A stretch of DNA of 64,000 nucleotides from Niastella sp. OAS944 (GCA_024809215.1 JANUBW010000011.1:1-64000); one strand, 5' to 3'. Counted from the stretch's first letter, positions 24,836 to 34,176 are shown. Numbers and translations are program-made. Notes: generated by a model not told the origin, from the letters alone.

Positions 24836-25186
24836 TTATTTCTTCTTCTTCTTCGACGACTTTGCCTTATCATTAAATGTCAAACACAAACCGGCCCAAT
24901 ATTCAAAATCTGCTTTCCTTTTAAACCCCTCCGGTTCAACATAGCAGTACCCTTTTAATTCTTTGCCTTTCATGATCATTGGCAAAAAACCATTCCGCTC
25001 AGCAACTTCTTCCTGCAATGCAGGATCAAAACGGCACATCAAATTATCTCCACTTACATTAATACACATCTTACCATTCACCATAAACGCCAGGCCCCTG
25101 AACATTGTCTTTTCTTCAATCTTTAGTTTGGAAAACTGTACCAGATATTCCCTGATCCTATCTGCAAGTTTAATATCATAAGCCAT
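24836..25186 (-). CDS. TfoX/Sxy N-terminal domain protein
   Basis: 116 residues. The TfoX N-terminal fold is recognisable: an N-terminal helix with RIREYL, then KTMFRGLAFMVNGKMCINVSGDNLMCRF and the KGYCYVEPEGF element. It ends in a poly-Lys tail. In gammaproteobacteria TfoX/Sxy activates competence genes; stand-alone N-domain proteins in Bacteroidota have no established role. It converges on the WapI-like gene with 9 bp between stops. Confidence 0.85.
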   Translation of the reverse strand: MAYDIKLADRIREYLVQFSKLKIEEKTMFRGLAFMVNGKMCINVSGDNLMCRFDPALQEEVAERNGFLPMIMKGKELKGYCYVEPEGFKRKADFEYWAGLCLTFNDKAKSSKKKKK

Positions 25187-25228
25187 ATAATGATCAATTT
25201 ATTACAATATACCAAAATTCAAAATAGT

Positions 25229-26242
25229 TTACCTGTTCAAACAATCCCTGGCCATTGCTGAAAACCAGGCAGTGCCCTTTTTATTAACATGTAACGGATC
25301 GCCAAACATAATATTCGGTAACCATACAGCAGTTGGCAAAATACATAACCGGGAATACTTTTTGGACAACCCTTCCAGATACTGATCTGTAGTTGATTCA
25401 TATACCGATTTATTATAGCTCTTATAAGATGCCTGGTTCATAGGTGGACTAATTAAATATACAGCTATATTATGATTAGCCGCAAGCTGCATCACCAGAT
25501 CAAGATAATACTGATTGATCTTTCCCGGCGCAAAGCGAAGTTTAGGATTTATCTTGTCTGTATTATTAGAATCAGCTACACCAAAGTTTGTATAACCTCG
25601 GTATTTGCTCAATTGAGTAATTACTCTTTGCTTGTCAACTGCCACCTGAGCTTGAGAAAAACAGAAACTATTTAAGCCATCAAGAAATGTTTCGCGATAA
25701 GAGAACGGCGAATGCCAGTATTTTAGCCTTCTGGTAAACTGATCGTACCGAAGGTTACCATGATCTTCATCCTGATCATGAAAAACATAGTTGTATTTTC
25801 TTTCCAGTTGCTCCAGCTCTTTCAACTCGCTATAATTAACAAACCGGAATGGGATGGTCCTATGATTAAACCAGGGAGAATATTCGCTTATATACCCCAT
25901 TCCATAAATCATTATTAACGTATCCACCTTATTATGCTGAAGGTATCTCTTCAATGTAATATACCCCTCAAACAAATCACTTCCCGGAATACATAAATTG
26001 ATCCATTTTTCCCCAAGCTGGCGCGGGTTAACACATGCATTTCCCCGTGAGTCGCCAATGATAATATTTGAGAAGCCGGTTTGCTTCTTAATTTGACCGT
26101 ATTGATATTGGCATTGAAAATAATCCACAGCAGGCCCTAAGAAAAACTCGGGCTTTTGGGAAATGAACGTATAAATAATTCCCCCTGACAACAATACCGT
26201 TACCAGAAAGTACAGCGTGGTCTTTATTAAAAATTGCTTCAT
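25229..26242 (-). CDS. SGNH-type partner of the MBOAT acyltransferase
   Basis: 337 residues. One N-terminal membrane helix (LYFLVTVLLSGGIIYTFIS) anchors an extracytoplasmic domain. GDSRGNACV resembles the SGNH block-I Ser, and GDPLHVNKKG near the C-terminus gives the D-x-x-H pair. Such proteins accept acyl groups from an MBOAT partner and transfer them to cell-envelope glycans, as AlgX/AlgJ or DltD do. Its gene lies 3 bp downstream of the MBOAT gene. The substrate is unknown. Confidence 0.75.
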   Translation of the reverse strand: MKQFLIKTTLYFLVTVLLSGGIIYTFISQKPEFFLGPAVDYFQCQYQYGQIKKQTGFSNIIIGDSRGNACVNPRQLGEKWINLCIPGSDLFEGYITLKRYLQHNKVDTLIMIYGMGYISEYSPWFNHRTIPFRFVNYSELKELEQLERKYNYVFHDQDEDHGNLRYDQFTRRLKYWHSPFSYRETFLDGLNSFCFSQAQVAVDKQRVITQLSKYRGYTNFGVADSNNTDKINPKLRFAPGKINQYYLDLVMQLAANHNIAVYLISPPMNQASYKSYNKSVYESTTDQYLEGLSKKYSRLCILPTAVWLPNIMFGDPLHVNKKGTAWFSAMARDCLNR

Positions 26243-26245
26243 TGC

Positions 26246-27667
26246 CTAAAACTGAAAATAAATAAAATTGGTTTGCTTTCCAAAGTAGAAGAGCACCAGC
26301 AACGCCAGTACAATGTATACAACAGGTTTAATACCCTTTGGGACCTGTAAGCTTCGCTCATCTCTTCGCACATACCAGTCGCACACTATTAATGGAATAG
26401 CATAACAGCATACATTAAGGCACATTAAAAGATCTTTCGGTTGCTTAAAATTGATAACGGAGCCTGTTAAATAACCGATTGCTTCTTTCATATCTGCGGC
26501 GCGAAAAAATACCCAGGCAAATGTTACAAAAGCAAAAGTGAGGGTCATTTGTGAAAGTTCTTTTACCGTAGGCAAGCTGCGTTCCTGGGCTACAACATCG
26601 GTTGTGTGTTGCCGGTTACGGTTTAACAACAGCAATGGCAAAAACCCACAGGCATGTATACCTCCCCATACAATATATTTCCAACTGGCACCATGCCAGA
26701 AACCGCTTACCAGGAAAATGATAAACGTATTTCTCACAGCTTTTAATTTCCCTTGTTTAGAACCGCCCAGTGGAATGTATAAATAATCCCTGAACCACGA
26801 TGAAAGGGAGATATGCCAGCGGCGCCAGAATTCGGCAATGTCTCGTGAAAAATAGGGGAACCTGAAATTAGTCAACAATTCAAACCCAAACAACTTGGCT
26901 GTACCCAATGCAATATCAGAATATCCGCTAAAGTCGCCATAGATCTGAAACGAAAAAGCAATAGCTCCCACAATAAGAGAAGAACTATGCTGGTGGCCAT
27001 AATCGGAAAATATTTTATCTACGATCACCGCCAGACTGTCTGCAATCACCACTTTTTTAAACAGGCCCCACAATATCAATCTACAACCTTCTACCGCCTG
27101 CGTATAATTAAAAAATCTTTTCTTCCTTATCTGTGGCAACAGGTGACTGGCCCTTTCAATAGGGCCTGCTACCAATAATGGAAAGAACGATACAAACACG
27201 GCATAATCAATAAAATTCCTTACAGGCTTTTGTTTTTCCCGATATATGTCAAACACATACGACATGCCATGAAAGGTGTAAAACGAAATGCCTATGGGAA
27301 TGGCCACCTGTAGTAAAACAGCATTTGCCTGAAAGCCCAGTAAGGCCAGCCCCTGCTGAAATTGTAATGCAAAAAAATTATAGTATTTGAACACCGCCAG
27401 TATACCCAGGTTATTTAAAACACTCAACCATAAAAAGAACCTGGCTTTTCTTCTGTTTTGCAATGCCAAGCCAAAACCATATAAGTAATCGAGAAAAGTG
27501 CTTAACGCCAGTAGCACCATGAATTTCCAGCTCCACCAGCCATAAAAGAAATAACTGGCTATTAAAACTAATATATTTTGCCAATGTAACGACCTGTTAA
27601 AGACAAACCAATACAGTATAAAAACGGATGGTAGAAACAATAAGAATTCAACTGAATTAAATAACAC
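26246..27667 (-). CDS. MBOAT family O-acyltransferase (AlgI/PatA-like)
   Basis: 473 residues, polytopic inner-membrane protein. Family hallmarks are visible: FNSVEFLLFLPSVFILYWFVF at the N-terminus; IPIGISFYTFHGMSYVFDIYR; the FPYFSRDIAEFWRRWHISLS core; and the catalytic His in SGFWHGASWKYIVWGG. It moves acyl groups, usually acetyl, across the membrane for polysaccharide or peptidoglycan O-acylation. It is first in a two-gene operon with the SGNH-like protein at 25229. Confidence 0.94.
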   Translation of the reverse strand: MLFNSVEFLLFLPSVFILYWFVFNRSLHWQNILVLIASYFFYGWWSWKFMVLLALSTFLDYLYGFGLALQNRRKARFFLWLSVLNNLGILAVFKYYNFFALQFQQGLALLGFQANAVLLQVAIPIGISFYTFHGMSYVFDIYREKQKPVRNFIDYAVFVSFFPLLVAGPIERASHLLPQIRKKRFFNYTQAVEGCRLILWGLFKKVVIADSLAVIVDKIFSDYGHQHSSSLIVGAIAFSFQIYGDFSGYSDIALGTAKLFGFELLTNFRFPYFSRDIAEFWRRWHISLSSWFRDYLYIPLGGSKQGKLKAVRNTFIIFLVSGFWHGASWKYIVWGGIHACGFLPLLLLNRNRQHTTDVVAQERSLPTVKELSQMTLTFAFVTFAWVFFRAADMKEAIGYLTGSVINFKQPKDLLMCLNVCCYAIPLIVCDWYVRRDERSLQVPKGIKPVVYIVLALLVLFYFGKQTNFIYFQF

Positions 27668-27782
27668 TAATTGTCGGTTTTATTACAAAATTCCAGGCGG
27701 AAGGTCTTTTGAATGTATAAAAATATAAAAGATACCCATATACATGAGCATGTTGGTGTAATGTTTGACCTAATTTACAACA

Positions 27783-29042
27783 ATGAAACGTAACTATCCG
27801 GGGCTGCTTTGTTTATTGTTCTTTACCGTTGCCCAGGCGCAGGCGCAGGCCGATAAATTTACAGGTACCTGGCAAATGAGCCGAAAACCTTACGCGGGTT
27901 CATCAACTTCTATTATCATGAACCTTCAGATTGGTATTCCTGACCAGAAGCAATTGTATCCGGCAAAAGTAAAACTGCAATATGGCCAGTTTAGCGGAAC
28001 TTATGAAATGTTGCTAGTGCGCAAAAACGACGGTCAATTAGGCATTAGCCGGGGCAAATACCCATTACAGGAAACTCCCTTTAAATTGGGCATCTGGATG
28101 TGGTACCTTAACGGAACACTGGATTTCCGGAACAATAATCTTTCGCTACATCGGAAGTGGATCGATAAGGCCGACTTTTGGATGCGTGGACTGTACGATG
28201 GAGATGAAATATGGGTATCTACCAAGGTTAACCTGCGTGAATTTCTTTATCGGGATAGCATCACACTGAAGAAGATCAACAATACTCCCCTCGCAGATTC
28301 AAGTGTAAGGCGTATTCTTCAACCCGAAACAAGCGGCATTTACCTGGGCATCTATGACCGCATTGTTACAGGAGATGCCATTGCCAAAATGAAAATAGAA
28401 GATCAGGAAAAATATGATAAGGATACCGTGACCTTATTGCACAATGGCAAACCGCTGTTCTACCAAAATGAGATCAACGACCATAACCGCGAGTTACAGG
28501 CAACGCTGGATACAGGCAGAAACCTGTTCATATTCTTTGCTGATAATTATGGCGGCATTCCACCTAATACCGGCTTTTTATATATGAAGACCGACAACAA
28601 GGAATATGGATTTGATCTCAGTAACCGGTCGAACGTATGGGGAACCTTTTTAGTAGCAGATGTATATTATAAACCCACAGCACAAAATGATCTTAACGAC
28701 CGGGTAGCGAAAAGAACGACAAACCCAGTGGCCACTATTACAGTTGATACCGCTGCAATTGTTTTAGAGCTATGGGATGGCGAGGTGCAGGATGGCGACA
28801 GCATCTCCCTGCGGCTTAATGGGAAATGGGTAACAACCGGTTTTCCCGTTATGAATGCGGTGCAAAAGATCCCCATTCAATTGCAGCCTGGAGAAAATGA
28901 ATTATTGTTCATGGCCGACAATCTTGGATCGATAACGCCGAACACAGCAGAACTTCGCATACGTTATGGTCAGAAGACACAAGTGCTGCGATTAAGCACA
29001 GACATGCGAAAAAACAATACAATAAAGTTGATACTGAAGTAA
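27783..29042 (+). CDS. Secreted protein with duplicated C-terminal domain, unknown
   Basis: 419 residues with a signal peptide ending AQAQAQ. The N-terminal ~140 residues form a lipocalin-like or beta-rich region starting FTGTWQMSR. Two similar ~75-residue blocks follow, at about 218-292 and 335-412. Each has D-x(V/I)-x-L-x-x-NGK, then NLF(I)FFADNYGGIPPNT or ELLFMADNLGSITPNT, and ends in a beta strand. The duplication is clear but the family is not recognised. Divergent from the MBOAT operon, 115 bp away. Confidence 0.75.
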   Translation: MKRNYPGLLCLLFFTVAQAQAQADKFTGTWQMSRKPYAGSSTSIIMNLQIGIPDQKQLYPAKVKLQYGQFSGTYEMLLVRKNDGQLGISRGKYPLQETPFKLGIWMWYLNGTLDFRNNNLSLHRKWIDKADFWMRGLYDGDEIWVSTKVNLREFLYRDSITLKKINNTPLADSSVRRILQPETSGIYLGIYDRIVTGDAIAKMKIEDQEKYDKDTVTLLHNGKPLFYQNEINDHNRELQATLDTGRNLFIFFADNYGGIPPNTGFLYMKTDNKEYGFDLSNRSNVWGTFLVADVYYKPTAQNDLNDRVAKRTTNPVATITVDTAAIVLELWDGEVQDGDSISLRLNGKWVTTGFPVMNAVQKIPIQLQPGENELLFMADNLGSITPNTAELRIRYGQKTQVLRLSTDMRKNNTIKLILK

Positions 29043-29154
29043 CAGTTAATTAGCCTAAGGAATATGGGTATTTAACAATCCCCATTTGGCCGTAAAAGCC
29101 TCCTATTCTACCTTAGTTAATTTATATAAACTGATAAACTGTATCTTACTTCAC

Positions 29155-30333
29155 ATGAATGCATTAATGAACGCCCTGAAAAAGAACAGCCAGGAGGAAG
29201 CTTTAACGCTTATACAGCAGGGAGAAAAAATACCACGCGATGTACCCGGCTATTTAATAAGGCAAATTTTTGAGGGACTGTTGCAGGCTAAAGCCTATGA
29301 CCTGATCATTGAACTGGCAGGCGGCGGCTCCATAGAAACAGATATTTACGAATACGAAAAACTGGATGGCACCATTTTCGAAAGCCTCTTTCGAAACGTG
29401 ACCGCTTCAGAAGAGCATCAGCAATTCCTGCGCAATTTTGTTGCAAAATTGGACAACATCAGCGACGCCGTCCAGAATAAAACCATACTTGAACTTGCCT
29501 TTGTAAACCAGGCGCCCATAGAAACAATCACCACATTGGTGAATGCGGGTTGCGACGTACACTATAAAGACAACTCGGAAGCAGGCTACCTGTATAAGAT
29601 CGTGCAGGAGTTCAACATCCGCGAAGAAAAAGGGCTTGAATACTTCAAACTTCTCATTGAACAGGGACTGGATGTTAACGACGGCAACATTGTAGGTGAA
29701 ACGGCCCTGCACCTGGCTATAAACAAAAACAAAAAGAGTTATATAGAATTCCTGCTGCAACAGGGTGCAGACCTGAACCAAACCAACAAAGAAGGGGAAA
29801 CGCCTTTTTATGCCGCCGTGGTACACCAGGTATGTGACGCTGATACTTACAGGAAGCTGACTGCTTACGGCGCACCCGACTTCAACATAGCTAATAAGAA
29901 TGGAGAAACATTGCTGTTAGGCGCTGTACGTATGCGCCGCAAGGGAACCGACAAGGACGTAGAACTGCTGAAAGCTTTGCTCAATGATGGGGCAGATGTT
30001 TATCAAACCTCGCCGCATTATGGTAATGAAAAGTCGGCGTTGGATTGGATCTGCGAACAGCCGGCCGGTATGCTTGAGGCCGTACTGGAAACAGGTATTG
30101 ATGTTAACCGGAAAAACAATGCCGGCAATACCCTGCTGCACCAGGTATGCGCGTACAATGTGAACTATGAGGAGGAAGCTGCCCGGCAGTTGTACCGGAA
30201 AGTAAAGCTGCTTATTGAAAAAGGCGCCGATCCCAATGCCACCAACGACATGGAGCAAACGCCCATGATGCTGGCCGTGCAGGATAACCTCAAATCAAAA
30301 ACAGTTGAACTATTATTAAAACATAAAATATAG
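29155..30333 (+). CDS. Ankyrin-repeat protein (first of a pair)
   Basis: About 392 residues from the start at 29155 (MNALMNALKKNSQEEALTLI). An earlier in-frame start at 29086 would add unrelated residues. Ankyrin units are recognisable from the middle onward (GETALHLAINKNKKSYIEFLLQQGADLNQ; GETPFYAAV; GNTLLHQVC; KLLIEKGADPNATND). The N-terminal third is more diverged. There is no secretion signal, so a cytosolic protein-interaction role is expected. Only 5 bp separate it from the second ankyrin gene. Confidence 0.88.
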   Translation: MNALMNALKKNSQEEALTLIQQGEKIPRDVPGYLIRQIFEGLLQAKAYDLIIELAGGGSIETDIYEYEKLDGTIFESLFRNVTASEEHQQFLRNFVAKLDNISDAVQNKTILELAFVNQAPIETITTLVNAGCDVHYKDNSEAGYLYKIVQEFNIREEKGLEYFKLLIEQGLDVNDGNIVGETALHLAINKNKKSYIEFLLQQGADLNQTNKEGETPFYAAVVHQVCDADTYRKLTAYGAPDFNIANKNGETLLLGAVRMRRKGTDKDVELLKALLNDGADVYQTSPHYGNEKSALDWICEQPAGMLEAVLETGIDVNRKNNAGNTLLHQVCAYNVNYEEEAARQLYRKVKLLIEKGADPNATNDMEQTPMMLAVQDNLKSKTVELLLKHKI

Positions 30334-30338
30334 GACCT

Positions 30339-31514
30339 ATGTCCATGTCATTTATACTTGCCTGTGAAAGCGGCAAACGAAAGATAGCAGAGATACTGAT
30401 CGCCAATAAAGAAGTGGATGTAACCTACACAGACGAAAAAGGACGCACCGCATTACATTATGCTGCACACCGTGGTTACCTCGACCTGGTGAAGCTGCTA
30501 ATAGAAGCAGGCTCCGACATCGACTACGAAGATCATAATGGGGAAACACCCTTTTATTTCGCCTGCCTGCAAAAACAAAAGCAAACGGCCCTCTACCTGC
30601 TTGAAAATAATGCCCGTATCGACATCAACGACAACCAGGGTAACAGCCTGCTGCACCTTACAGCACAAACGGGGCAAAAAGAACTGGTAGATAAACTGCT
30701 GCAGCTTGATATGGACGCAGACCTGAATAACAACAATGCCGAAACGCCGCTGATGATAGCCGTAAACGCACGCAATAAAGATATTGCCGAACTGCTCTTA
30801 CAACGCAACGCAAATGTGAACGCCACCAACAAAGTGGGCGACACGCCGCTTTTGATGGCCGTTCGCACCAAGAACCAGCCCATGGTAAGTTTTCTGCTCG
30901 AAAACAATGCCGATGTAAACCATACCAACCATGCCGGCGATTCGGCATTGCTTATTGCCTGCTACGATACAAACAGGGCGCTCACCAACCTGTTGGTACA
31001 AAATGGAGCCGATGTACTGGTAACATCCAAGGAGGGGCTTTCACCGATCTGGTACGCCTGTGCCAAAAACCAGAAAGAAATTGTAAGTATGTTCCTCGAT
31101 AACGGGGTGGACGTGAATTTCAGTCAGCCCGTGTCGGGCAATACGGAAAGCATGTATGGTTATCTTGCCTGGGTAGAACAGGCCAATAATATAACGCTGG
31201 AAGCAAGCTTCAACTTTAATCACAGCTATAGCTATGGTGGTGAAAGCCTGTTGCATGTAGCCGCCAAGAACGGACATTTGAGCATGGTAAAACTTTTAGT
31301 GGAACGTGGCGCCAATGTGAACATCAGCGACGAGTCGGGAAATACGGCACTGCATTATGCAGCTTCTGCCGGCAAAAAGGACATTGTGAAATACCTGCTT
31401 GAGCAAGGTGCAGATGCGTCTATTGTGAACGCGAAAGAACAAAAGGCCCTTGATTACGCTACCATTAAAGGATTTAATGAAATAGCTGCCCTGCTACTTA
31501 CGAATAAACCATAA
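30339..31514 (+). CDS. Ankyrin-repeat protein (second of a pair)
   Basis: 391 residues made almost entirely of about ten ankyrin repeats (GRTALHYAAHRGYLDLVKLLIEAGSDI..., GNSLLHLTAQTGQKELV, AETPLMIAVNARNKDIAELLLQRNANVNA, GDTPLLMAV, GESLLHVAAKNGHLSMVKLLVERGANVN, GNTALHYAASAGKKDIVKYL). An insert of about 35 residues (SQPVSGNTESMYGYL...) interrupts the series near residue 265. No signal peptide. Same operon as the preceding ankyrin gene; a terminator follows. Confidence 0.92.
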   Translation: MSMSFILACESGKRKIAEILIANKEVDVTYTDEKGRTALHYAAHRGYLDLVKLLIEAGSDIDYEDHNGETPFYFACLQKQKQTALYLLENNARIDINDNQGNSLLHLTAQTGQKELVDKLLQLDMDADLNNNNAETPLMIAVNARNKDIAELLLQRNANVNATNKVGDTPLLMAVRTKNQPMVSFLLENNADVNHTNHAGDSALLIACYDTNRALTNLLVQNGADVLVTSKEGLSPIWYACAKNQKEIVSMFLDNGVDVNFSQPVSGNTESMYGYLAWVEQANNITLEASFNFNHSYSYGGESLLHVAAKNGHLSMVKLLVERGANVNISDESGNTALHYAASAGKKDIVKYLLEQGADASIVNAKEQKALDYATIKGFNEIAALLLTNKP

Positions 31515-31542
31515 TAGCGCATTTCATAGAACTATAATTTTC

Positions 31543-31571
31543 AAAAGCTGTTCGAAAGATCAGCTTTTTTT
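31543..31571 (+). terminator. Terminator of the ankyrin operon
   Basis: AAAAGCTG (31543-31550) pairs with CAGCTTTT (31561-31568), and T continues to 31571. It lies 28 bp after the stop. Confidence 0.75.
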
Positions 31572-31750
31572 CATTACCACACATTCCGCGGGCACGTATC
31601 GCCATAGCGGTTACCATTTAAAAAGCCAATAATAAGCTCATGAGTGCCCTTGTTCGCCGTATTTAATGCGGTTTTGGGGTTTCGATGTTTGTCAGGGGGT
31701 GTCCGGGGTAGAAAATACACTTATTTTTCTGTGAACATTCCCTGAGTTTT

Positions 31751-31781
31751 TTTGTTTCGGGCCCATTTACAACTATCTTAG
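31751..31781 (+). promoter_or_regulatory. Promoter of the acyltransferase-desaturase operon
   Basis: TTTG (31751-31754), 19 bp, then TATCTTAG (31774-31781). The -7 box differs from TAnnTTTG at one base. The start codon follows within 7 bp, implying a very short or leaderless 5' end. Confidence 0.6.
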
Positions 31782-31787
31782 CCATTC

Positions 31788-32681
31788 ATGAAAGGCCTGA
31801 TCTATTACGTTTCGCTACCGTTCGTTTATTTTCTCTCCATCCTACCCTTTCCAATATTATACAGGGTAAGCGATGGGTTCTATTTTATTCTTTACTACGT
31901 TTTTGGCTATCGCAAAAAGGTGGTCATGCAAAACCTCCGCAATTCTTTCCCCGAAAAATCGGAAAAGGAGTTAAAAAGACTGTGCAAGGACTATTATCAC
32001 TATCTCTGCGATCTTTTCCTTGAGAGCTTTAAAACGCTTACGATTGGCCCCAAGTCAATGTTAAAACGATGCACCTTAAGTGCGGGTGCAAAAGATATAT
32101 TCGATCGCTATCACCAGGAGGGAAAAAGCATTATGCTCGTAATGGGGCATTATGGCAATTGGGAATGGGCAGGAAATACCTACAGCCTCACCTGTAAACA
32201 AAAATTGTTTGTGGTTTATCACCCATTCGGCAACAAGTACTTCAACGGTTTAATGTACCGCATGCGTACCCGCTTTGGCACCGGGCTTATTGCCATGAAA
32301 GATACTTATAAAGACATGGTGAGAAACAAATCGATGATCAGCACCACTGCATTTATTGCCGATCAAACGCCATCGCCGGAAAGTGCATTCTGGACAACCT
32401 TCCTTAACCAGGATACACCCGTTTTTCAGGGCACAGAGAAAATAGCCAAAAAAATGGGATACCCCATTGTATATATAACAATAAAGCGACAGAAAAGAGG
32501 TTATTACAACATCCTGGCGGAAGTATTGTCGGAAGACTCGAAAAATACCGCCGATGGACAGATCTCTCAGTTACACACCGCCAGACTGGAAAAAGACATA
32601 CGAGAGCAACCAGAATTATGGCTTTGGTCACATAGACGATGGAAGCACAAACGCCCGGCCCAAAGTAAATCAACTGTATAA
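31788..32681 (+). CDS. LpxL/HtrB-like lysophospholipid acyltransferase
   Basis: 297 residues. An N-terminal membrane helix and the basic QNLRNSFPEKSEKE region are typical of lipid A late acyltransferases. The active-site block GHYGNWEWAG (His...Glu) is near residue 121 and FIADQTPS near 185. It probably adds a secondary acyl chain to lipid A, or to another envelope lipid such as an aminolipid, in the inner membrane. It is followed 22 bp later by a desaturase, so the two may modify the same lipid class. Confidence 0.88.
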   Translation: MKGLIYYVSLPFVYFLSILPFPILYRVSDGFYFILYYVFGYRKKVVMQNLRNSFPEKSEKELKRLCKDYYHYLCDLFLESFKTLTIGPKSMLKRCTLSAGAKDIFDRYHQEGKSIMLVMGHYGNWEWAGNTYSLTCKQKLFVVYHPFGNKYFNGLMYRMRTRFGTGLIAMKDTYKDMVRNKSMISTTAFIADQTPSPESAFWTTFLNQDTPVFQGTEKIAKKMGYPIVYITIKRQKRGYYNILAEVLSEDSKNTADGQISQLHTARLEKDIREQPELWLWSHRRWKHKRPAQSKSTV

Positions 32682-32703
32682 AAAACACCTATAGAAACCA
32701 GAC

Positions 32704-33708
32704 ATGCAAAAAAACCCGGGAAAGGAACTGATCCTTGCTACCAAACCATTCGCCAAAGAAATACCCTGGAAAAGCTGGTATTTCACCCTTACGACGCTTG
32801 CCATCCTTACAGCGCTTTTCGCTGGCATTTATTTTTTAGATAATCCCTACCTGCGAATTGCCTGCAGCACTGGAGCCGGGCTTACTATGGTCCGTATGTT
32901 CGTGATCTTTCACGATCACCAGCATCATAGTATTCTGAACCGCTCGTTGCCGGCAGACATTCTTTTCAAACTGTATGGCATTTTCATACTTGCGCCGGTG
33001 AGCATCTGGAAGCGTTCGCACGATTACCACCACAATCATAACTGCAAATTATTTACGGCCAGTATTGGGTCGTACCCGGTTATGACCAAACACAGGTTCA
33101 TGCAATCGTCCAAAGCAGAGCAACGCAGCTACCTGGCCATAAGACACCCGCTTACCATTTTCTTCGGTTATATTACCATGTTTATTTTAGGCATGTGTGT
33201 ACGCTCTTTTGTCAGTGCGCCCAAACGTCATTGGGATTCACTGGTAGCGCTGATCGTTCATTTTACTATCAGTATTTTGGTGTTTGTTTACCTGGGCTGG
33301 TTTACCTGGCTGCTGGCAGCCGTAATACCCTTTATGGTGGCTTTTATGATAGGTGCATATCTATTTTATGCGCAGCATAATTTTCCGGGTGTAGTCTTCC
33401 GCGAAAAAGACGACTGGTGCTATGAAGATGCAGCCATGTTATCTTCGAGCTACATGGTCATGAATCCTTTTTGGAGATGGGTTACCGCCAACATCGGTTA
33501 TCACCATATTCATCATATCAATTCACGCATTCCGTTTTATCGTCTTCCCGAAGCAATGGCTAAAATTCCGCAACTACAGGAAGCAAAAACAACTACCCTG
33601 AACCCTGCAGATATCATTGCCTGTTTTCGATTGAAAGTGTGGTGTACACAAACGAATACAATGGTAGGAGTTAAGGACGTAAAGTATCCAAGCCCGCAGT
33701 TGGTTTGA
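32704..33708 (+). CDS. Membrane fatty acid desaturase
   Basis: 334 residues with four hydrophobic segments. The three His boxes of di-iron desaturases are present: HDHQHH near residue 78; HDYHHNHN near 103; and GYHHIHHIN near 266. It introduces a double bond into acyl chains, usually phospholipid-bound or acyl-CoA/ACP, using O2. It is in an operon with the LpxL-like gene. Its stop codon is followed 35 bp later by the 21-bp palindrome array. Confidence 0.93.
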   Translation: MQKNPGKELILATKPFAKEIPWKSWYFTLTTLAILTALFAGIYFLDNPYLRIACSTGAGLTMVRMFVIFHDHQHHSILNRSLPADILFKLYGIFILAPVSIWKRSHDYHHNHNCKLFTASIGSYPVMTKHRFMQSSKAEQRSYLAIRHPLTIFFGYITMFILGMCVRSFVSAPKRHWDSLVALIVHFTISILVFVYLGWFTWLLAAVIPFMVAFMIGAYLFYAQHNFPGVVFREKDDWCYEDAAMLSSSYMVMNPFWRWVTANIGYHHIHHINSRIPFYRLPEAMAKIPQLQEAKTTTLNPADIIACFRLKVWCTQTNTMVGVKDVKYPSPQLV

Positions 33709-33743
33709 TCAGTAAGCCTGATAATCAACCATTATAGTCAAAA

Positions 33744-34176
33744 TTGCCCGCGGACAATGATTCATTGCCAGCGGGCAATTTTGTTTTGCCCCTGGATAAT
33801 TACTCTTTGTCCGGGGCAAATATGTCTTTGTCCCGGGCAATTATATCGCTGCCAGGGGCAATTGTATAATTGCCCATTGAAATTGGATAATTGCCCCGGG
33901 CAATTGGATTTTTGCCCCCGGCAATTACCCGTTTGCCCTTGCAGTTATATAATTGCCTGGGGGCAAAGAACTGTTGCCCTTGGACAATTTTGTTTTTGCC
34001 CCGGGCAATTATTCATTGTCAACAAACAAAAATGCTTTGTCCATTTACAATGAACGTTTGCCGATGGACAACGAGTCATTGCCTGGCGGCAGGGTAAAAT
34101 TGTCCATAAGAAATCGATGGTTTGTTTATGGACAAAATACTTTTGCCCGGTGGCAATGAACTTTTGCCACTGGCAA
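33744..34176. repeat. Array of 21 degenerate palindromes with 21-bp period
   Basis: Unit starts were indexed by hand at 33744, 33765, 33786, 33807, 33828, 33849, 33870, 33891, 33912, 33933, 33953, 33974, 33996, 34016, 34037, 34058, 34079, 34100, 34122, 34143 and 34164. Sixteen of the 20 steps are exactly 21 bp and the others are 20 or 22. Each unit is a 13-14 bp near-palindrome of the form TTG(C/T)CC-n-GG(G/A)CAA followed by 7-8 bp of AT-rich spacer. Palindrome positions are conserved and spacers are not. It fills the space between the convergent desaturase and serine hydrolase genes. The last palindrome ends at the base before the hydrolase stop codon. Confidence 0.92.

Noticed and set aside
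33744-34176. CRISPR array
   Set aside because: The step is 21 bp, the repeat is a degenerate 13-14 bp palindrome, spacers are only 7-8 bp, and no cas genes are present.
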